From: RGIG3701 sp030530205
Lineage (GTDB): Bacteria; Planctomycetota; Planctomycetia; Pirellulales; Thermoguttaceae
Assembly (NCBI GenBank): GCA_030530205.1
Contig: JAUMVK010000013.1
Span: 1-64,000 of the forward strand
Direction of reading: 5' to 3'
DNA length: 64,000 bases
Below the pieces are notes generated by a model. The model worked only from the letters and a program-made list of their open reading frames with translations. It was not told the origin of the DNA and made no database searches. The position numbers were made by a program, and so were the translations under genes. This document shows positions 59,500 through 64,000 of the stretch, in pieces; position 1 is the stretch's first letter; each line of letters opens with the position of its first letter.

Positions 59500-59572
59500 T
59501 AGTGATTTTATTTTTGTATGTGATTCGTATGCGGAAGATGGTCTTGCGCCGGGTTTGTGCCGTCAGTTTTTT

Positions 59573-59714
59573 AAGTAGTCAGTAGTCAACGTTTAGGCTT
59601 CGCCGAAATATTGAGTCAATTCAATATTCGGGCAAAATCCCAAAACTTGAAACTGAAAATTTAATTTCGGCGCAGCCGAAGCGCTGACTACTAATTACTG
59701 ACTACTGACTACTT
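59573..59714. repeat. R6 inverted repeat element
   Basis: AAGTAGTCAGTAGTCA at the left is mirrored by TGACTACTGACTACTT at the right. Inner inverse pairs are GCTTCGCCGAA/TTTCGGCG and ATATTGAGTCAATTCAATAT. It ends at the stop codon of the inositol-phosphate synthase gene. Fragments occur at 1870 and 52330. Confidence 0.8.
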
Positions 59715-60926
59715 TTAACCCAGCCACTGTTCCAGTTTCTCGAACTGGCGCACAAAGCTCTGCTCTTCCTCCCGGATGGGGCTTTTGAAGAAGCAGGCGA
59801 GAAAATCCATTCTTCCAGTAAAATTACGCTCTCGGGCGAGTTCCGTCAGACGCACCAGGTCAAGTACAAGCGGTGCGGCCAATAGGGAATCGCAGCCCTG
59901 CCACGTAAACTGTAGTGTCATTGGCGTCCCCAGAAAACCCTGGAAATGAATATGGTCCCAGGCCGTTTTCCAGTCGCCGAGACTTTGAATGTACTCAATC
60001 GAAACGAGCGTTTGGGGCGCGTAGCCCAGGATCTGCTCCAGCAGATGGTTCTTGCTCGAGACTTTGGTCGCTTTATTGCGCGGGTCGTCCAGAACGATGC
60101 CGTCACGATTCCCGAAAATATTATGTCCCACCCAGCTCATAACGTGCAAGTTACGGTGTGCGAACATGGGCGCCAGAACGCTTTTCATCAGCGTTTCGCC
60201 GGTTTTGCCGTCGTTTCCAAAGAAACGTGTATCGGTCTGTTTCGCGAGCTGTTCCAGAGCCGGAGGCGTCGCCCCAAGCGACGGCGTAAAGTTTACGAAA
60301 TCAAACCCTGCTTCCAGAGCCGCGACCGCGTAAAGCGTACTGGCCGGGACCGGCGGTTCCTCACTTGAATCGATCAAGGCGCGGAAAGCGTCCCAGTTTT
60401 CCCACTCGGTTTTATGCTCGTCCGGGTTTCTGAAGTATTCGCAAACTGGCTCGGTGGACATTAAATTCACGACGATGAGGTGTTCGAGCTGATTTTGGGT
60501 CACAAACGCTTTCAGGTCGGTCTGAATGGCGGAAATGGTTTCACGAGGTGTGAGTTTTTCCGAACGGAAACGGTCGGCCATTTTTTCGACGACTTTCCCG
60601 CTGTTGGCCAGAAAGCCGGGCAGGATCCGCTCGTCAATGGCCGCCAAATCGTCCCGAACGGGCGCGACGGCCTGCGTTTCAAGGGCGCGCTGGTTAATTA
60701 AATCGTCAGCCGCTTCGCCAAACGAGCATTTCCGGATCTCGTACCCGGCGGGGACGAAACGGTCCCATGCGGGCATTTTGTCAACATTGGAAAATTCCGG
60801 AAGCTCCGTCGTCAGACCGATGGGTTTCACCAGTTTCTTCTGAAGGTTTAGCAATCCAACGACCGCCGTGGTCGCGACTCCTCCCCAGGCGCCAATAATC
60901 CAAAGTCCGGTTTTACGTTCAGCCAT
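59715..60926 (-). CDS. ino1: Myo-inositol-1-phosphate synthase family protein
   Basis: 403 residues. The NAD-binding start GLWIIGAWGGVATTAVVGL is followed by LIVVNLMSTEP, FVNFTPSLGA and TRFFGNDGKTGETL. SWVGHNIFGNRDGIVL then leads into a lysine-rich active-site stretch (NKATKVSSKNHLL), all typical of the family in bacteria and archaea. It converts glucose-6-phosphate to inositol-1-phosphate for inositol lipids or compatible solutes. No inositol-lipid genes are adjacent. The gene stands between repeat elements R6 and R5. Confidence 0.9.
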   Translation of the reverse strand: MAERKTGLWIIGAWGGVATTAVVGLLNLQKKLVKPIGLTTELPEFSNVDKMPAWDRFVPAGYEIRKCSFGEAADDLINQRALETQAVAPVRDDLAAIDERILPGFLANSGKVVEKMADRFRSEKLTPRETISAIQTDLKAFVTQNQLEHLIVVNLMSTEPVCEYFRNPDEHKTEWENWDAFRALIDSSEEPPVPASTLYAVAALEAGFDFVNFTPSLGATPPALEQLAKQTDTRFFGNDGKTGETLMKSVLAPMFAHRNLHVMSWVGHNIFGNRDGIVLDDPRNKATKVSSKNHLLEQILGYAPQTLVSIEYIQSLGDWKTAWDHIHFQGFLGTPMTLQFTWQGCDSLLAAPLVLDLVRLTELARERNFTGRMDFLACFFKSPIREEEQSFVRQFEKLEQWLG

Positions 60927-61176
60927 GAAAAATCCTTCCCAATGGTGCGTATCTCTGCGTTTGAGGGACGGGATTGGTTACCTCTCGAAGCTGCGTGGGA
61001 TACTCAAAAATCAACTTTACATGATGTACGAACACTCGCGCAAATCATCAAAGTCACCGTATTATACCATATTTTCCTGACCCGAAAAGGTGGAAAGCAG
61101 GAAAAAAGAGAAAATTTTTCCTTTTTTTCTGAGAAATCTGGGGGGGAAAAGAGGAAAAGGAGGGTTTTGAGGATTA

Positions 61177-61302
61177 AACGAATAATGAATAACGAATAAC
61201 GAATAATGGAAAAATGTGTTCGAGCTCAAGTTTGCTAAATACCAACCAAAGGTTGAAGTCTTTCTCCTCATTATTCGTTATTCGTTATTCATTATTCGTT
61301 TT
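61177..61302. repeat. R5 inverted repeat element
   Basis: CGAATAATGAATAACGAATA on the left is mirrored by TATTCGTTATTCATTATTCG on the right, with a 60-base centre. It ends at the hemL stop codon. The remainder of the gap 60927-61176 contains an A/T-rich segment with TATAAT on the minus strand near 61065 but no convincing -35 box. Confidence 0.8.
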
Positions 61303-61303
61303 T

Positions 61304-62581
61304 TTAAAGCGCGTTTTCCGCTGCTTCGATCGTCCGCTGAATGTCGTCTTCCGTGTGGACCGCAGAGAGGAACATCGCTTCAAACTGGCTGCACGGGAAG
61401 TAGATCCCCTGGTGGATCATCTTCCAGAACCAGTCGGCAAAACGTTTCGTATCGGACTTGGCGGCAGACGGCCAGTCGGTGACGGGTCCGGCCTGGAAGA
61501 AGAACGTGAGCATCGCCCCCTCACGATTCGCGCAAATCGGAACGCCGTGCCTCTTTGCCACGTCGGTGACTCCTTCGACGAACTGCTTGCCGAGTTTTTC
61601 CAGGTAGTCATACGGATTCAGTTCTTTTAGCGTTTTAAGCGTCTGGATCCCGGCGGTCATCGCGAGCGGGTTCCCGCTCAGGGTCCCGGCCTGATAGACT
61701 TTCCCGGCGGGGAGGACGTTTTGCATGATCTCACGTTTTCCGCCGTAGGCGCCGACCGGCAGACCGCCGCCGATGATTTTCCCGAACGTCGTCAAATCCG
61801 GCTTGATCCCCAAAACCGACTGCGCCCCGGCATAAGCAACGCGGAAACCGGTCATGACCTCGTCGCAAATCAGGACGGTTTTGTACTCGGACTGAACGAA
61901 CGTCAGCGCGTCGCGGAATTCGGGCGTCATGCGGACGCAGCCCATGTTTCCGACGACCGGCTCAAAAATGACGCAGGCGATCTCCTCGCCGCATTTCGCG
62001 AACATTTCCCGTAATCCTTCCGGGTTATTATATTGCAGGACGATCGTGTCGTGGGACGTGCCGGCCGTCACGCCGGGGGAATTCGGAACGCCGAACGTGG
62101 CCGCGGCCGACCCGGCAGCCACGAGGAGCGAGTCGCTGTGGCCGTGGTAATTCCCGGAGAATTTCACGATTTTGTCCCGGCCGGTGTAGCCGCGGGCCAG
62201 GCGGATGGCGCTCATCGTGGCTTCGGTCCCGGAGTTGACGAAACGGACCATTTCCACGGACTCCACCGCGTCAATGACGAGCCGGGCCAGTTCCGACTCG
62301 AGGAGGGTCGGCGCGCCGAAACTCACACCCGTGTGAATGACTTTTTCAAGGGCTTCTGTTACGGCGGGATGGCCGTGGCCGAGGATCATCGGCCCCCAGG
62401 AACCAACGAAATCGATGTAGCGGTTTCCGTCCACGTCGAAGAGGTAGGCGCCCTGAGCGTGGTCGATGAAAATCGGGTTTCCGCCCACGGCACCAAAGGC
62501 TCTGGCCGGACTGTTCACGCCACCGGGGAGGAGGTTTACCGCTTCAGCGAATGCTTTTTTACTGTTGGTCAGGTCGTACAT
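61304..62581 (-). CDS. hemL: Glutamate-1-semialdehyde 2,1-aminomutase HemL
   Basis: 425 residues, the normal length. N-terminus SKKAFAEAVNLLPGGVNSPARAF (read in parts). A class III aminotransferase core has VNSGTEATMSAIRLARGYTG and the PLP lysine in TTFGKIIGGGLPVGAYGG (about 265). YQAGTLSGNPLAMTAGI follows, all diagnostic of GSAM. It makes 5-aminolevulinate from glutamate-1-semialdehyde, the start of haem synthesis by the C5 route, and so acts upstream of the ferrochelatase encoded at 6.8 kb. GGAG precedes the ATG. Confidence 0.96.
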   Translation of the reverse strand: MYDLTNSKKAFAEAVNLLPGGVNSPARAFGAVGGNPIFIDHAQGAYLFDVDGNRYIDFVGSWGPMILGHGHPAVTEALEKVIHTGVSFGAPTLLESELARLVIDAVESVEMVRFVNSGTEATMSAIRLARGYTGRDKIVKFSGNYHGHSDSLLVAAGSAAATFGVPNSPGVTAGTSHDTIVLQYNNPEGLREMFAKCGEEIACVIFEPVVGNMGCVRMTPEFRDALTFVQSEYKTVLICDEVMTGFRVAYAGAQSVLGIKPDLTTFGKIIGGGLPVGAYGGKREIMQNVLPAGKVYQAGTLSGNPLAMTAGIQTLKTLKELNPYDYLEKLGKQFVEGVTDVAKRHGVPICANREGAMLTFFFQAGPVTDWPSAAKSDTKRFADWFWKMIHQGIYFPCSQFEAMFLSAVHTEDDIQRTIEAAENAL

Positions 62582-62609
62582 AAAAACTCCAGATTCTGTC
62601 GTGCTTATT

Positions 62610-62646
62610 TAAAATGAAAGAAAGGGCAAAGGAAACTCCCTTGCCC
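62610..62646 (-). terminator. Weak terminator after the DUF1573 gene
   Basis: Minus strand GGGCAAGG (62639-62646) pairs with CCTTTGCCC (62624-62632) with one bulge, followed by TTTCTTTC. It lies between the DUF1573 gene and hemL. Confidence 0.45.
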
Positions 62647-62666
62647 GTTTTCAGTTCTGAAACGAT

Positions 62667-64000
62667 TTATTTCTTTTTCAAAAGGTTACGGCCCTTTATT
62701 TTGGCTTTCGGCTTGGAAGCTGAATCTGCTTTTTCCACATTTTCTGGAACCTCCTCTTTATCGTTGGAATCCAGACTTGGAAGCTCGTTATCCGAAGCGT
62801 TTTCGCCGGCATTTTGGTCAGCAGGTTTTTCGACTTCCTCGTTTTGGGCATCCCCTGTTTCTTCGTCAGCGGGTTTTTCAGCCTCTTCCTCTTTGGTATC
62901 GCCGAGTTCAGGCAATTCTTCGTTTTCGGAATCCCCAGTTTTTTCGTCAGCGGGTTTTCCAGCCTCTTCCTCTTTGGTATCGCCGAGTTCAGGCAATTCT
63001 TCGTTTTCGGAATCNNNNNNNNNNNNNNNNNNNNNNNNNNNNNNNNNNNNNNNNNNNNNNNNNNNNNNNNNNNNNNNNNNNNNNNNNNNNNNNNNNNNNN
63101 NNNNNNNNNNNNNNCCCAGTTTTTTCGTCAGCAGGTTTTTCCGTTTCTTCTTCCTCGTCATCGAAATTCAACGGAAGAGCGGCCGTTTTTTTGCTGGAAT
63201 CCTCTTCTTTTTCGGGAAGGTCAAGCAAATCTAAGGATTCTTCGACTTTTTCGCTTTCAGCTGTTTCGGACTCATTGGGGCTTTCTTCTTCGGGAGCGGT
63301 TTCCTCTGTTTTTTTTCCCTTTGTTTCCGAAGGAGTTTCCAGCGATTCCGTATCGTTTTCAATCTCCTTTACTGTTGCTTCAGGTTCTTCTGTCTTAACC
63401 GGTTCTTCAGCCTCAACGGGTTCCTCAACAGGTTTCGTCGGTTCGACGACTTTCCCGTTGAAGTGAACGGAAGTGTCCATTCTGCCTTCCAAATCCGTCA
63501 GAATCGTAATGGAACCGTTGAAATCGCCGGTGGTATTGCCGGTATAGGTCAGTTTGATCGGCTGAACTTTTTTGGATGTACGGTCGATTGACGCCGTGAT
63601 GTTACGATCTTCCGAGGTAATATCCAGAATTTTGAAAGGTTCAGCACCTTGAATTACGACCGTTTTTTCAACTTTTTTACCCAGTTCAACCATATTGAAC
63701 GAAAGCGGTGAAGGGCTTGCGCTGAGTGTCTGCTTGATTCGTCCTTCGACCCGAACCGGGATACGCTGGGAACGGACGTCATCATTGGTCACCAGCTCGA
63801 GAACCTGACTGAAAGGTCCCGGAGGAGCATTGGGGCGGAGACGCACGACCATGTTGTAAGTTGTCCCCTGGTATGATTGCAGCGGTTTTAGTTCAACAGA
63901 GAGGAATTTACATTCACTCTGAACGTCGAGAATTTTCCAGCCATAATTAATACTGTTCACGTTGACGGAGATCCCAGGATTGGGTGTTTTCGCCAGATCA
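62667..64000 (-). CDS. DUF1573-type secreted protein with acidic tandem repeats (5' truncated, contains sequence gap)
   Basis: The frame is open from the right edge (no start codon inside the window) to the stop at 62667, interrupted by 100 Ns. The N-terminal visible part (64000 to about 63430) has two beta-sandwich units typical of DUF1573/ASH-like domains (GWKILDVQSECKFLSVEL, FKILDITSEDRNITASID). The C-terminal half is Glu/Lys/Pro-rich and contains tandem 27-residue units (DSENEELPELGDTKEEE, then AGKPADEKTG), two of them readable on the left of the gap. It ends in a basic tail LLKKK. Length and repeat number are unknown because of the gap. Confidence 0.7.
63015..63114. other. Assembly gap of 100 Ns
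   Basis: Exactly 100 undetermined bases inside the acidic tandem-repeat region of the DUF1573 gene. The round number suggests a scaffold gap of unknown true size caused by the repeats. Confidence 0.95.

Overview
The window looks like a draft or metagenome-derived scaffold (one 100-base run of Ns at 63015-63114) from a planctomycete, probably of the Pirellulales/Thermoguttaceae kind. This is inferred from gene content: a site-2-protease/HlyD fusion with HlyD partners, a secreted three-haem-motif protein related to hydrazine synthase alpha, a DUF1573 protein with acidic tandem repeats, DUF4139, DUF4855, GH10-like and beta-helix secreted proteins, a GspE-like protein with lost ATPase motifs, and many planctomycete-style hypothetical proteins. 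No rRNA, phage, transposase gene or CRISPR array is visible.

Layout. 1-9.2 kb: end of an acidic protein gene, rsmD-uppP, a QueD-like gene and acnA (minus strand), tRNA-Leu(GAG), then a metallo-beta-lactamase-fold gene, a ferrochelatase gene, lemA and a TPM-domain gene. 9.3-10.7 kb: asnS. 11.0-18.5 kb: a minus-strand cluster of GAF-HlyD, HlyD, PqqD-like/M50/HlyD and an unknown 603-residue protein, read as an envelope export or processing machine. 18.9-28.5 kb: DUF4139 protein, double parvulin-type PPIase, DUF4855 protein, YdjC-type deacetylase coupled to a GtrB-like glycosyltransferase, and a small membrane-anchored protein. 28.7-38.6 kb: large secreted GH10-like protein, transglutaminase lipoprotein, membrane-anchored protein, and the HzsA-related c-type protein with an elaborate promoter region. 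38.8-44.3 kb: an ECF cobalt/nickel importer (cbiM, cbiQ, cbiO) split by a Sel1-repeat gene. 44.7-46.6 kb: a solitary DpnI-type restriction endonuclease gene facing ruvB. 46.9-52.7 kb: secreted beta-helix protein, a 377-bp MITE-like element, then cimA behind a leader-peptide attenuator and tRNA-Gln(TTG). 52.7-64 kb: two membrane proteins, the GspE-like pseudo-ATPase, a DEAD-box helicase with a very long charged N-terminus, ino1, hemL and the DUF1573 protein, which runs off the right edge.

The intergenic DNA is unusual: nearly every long gap is filled by one of at least eight families of inverted-repeat elements (called R1-R8 here). They often end exactly at stop codons, are nested in one another, and in one case (R1 in the ferrochelatase gene) have entered coding sequence in frame.

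The strongest candidates for new biology are the cimA attenuator (Ile-rich leader peptide, terminator and a 10-bp antiterminator pairing), the solitary DpnI homologue, the PqqD/M50/HlyD cluster, the phased 11-bp repeat array upstream of the HzsA-related gene, and the MITE-like and hairpin repeat families. All coordinates and motifs were read by eye; no similarity search or structure calculation was run.
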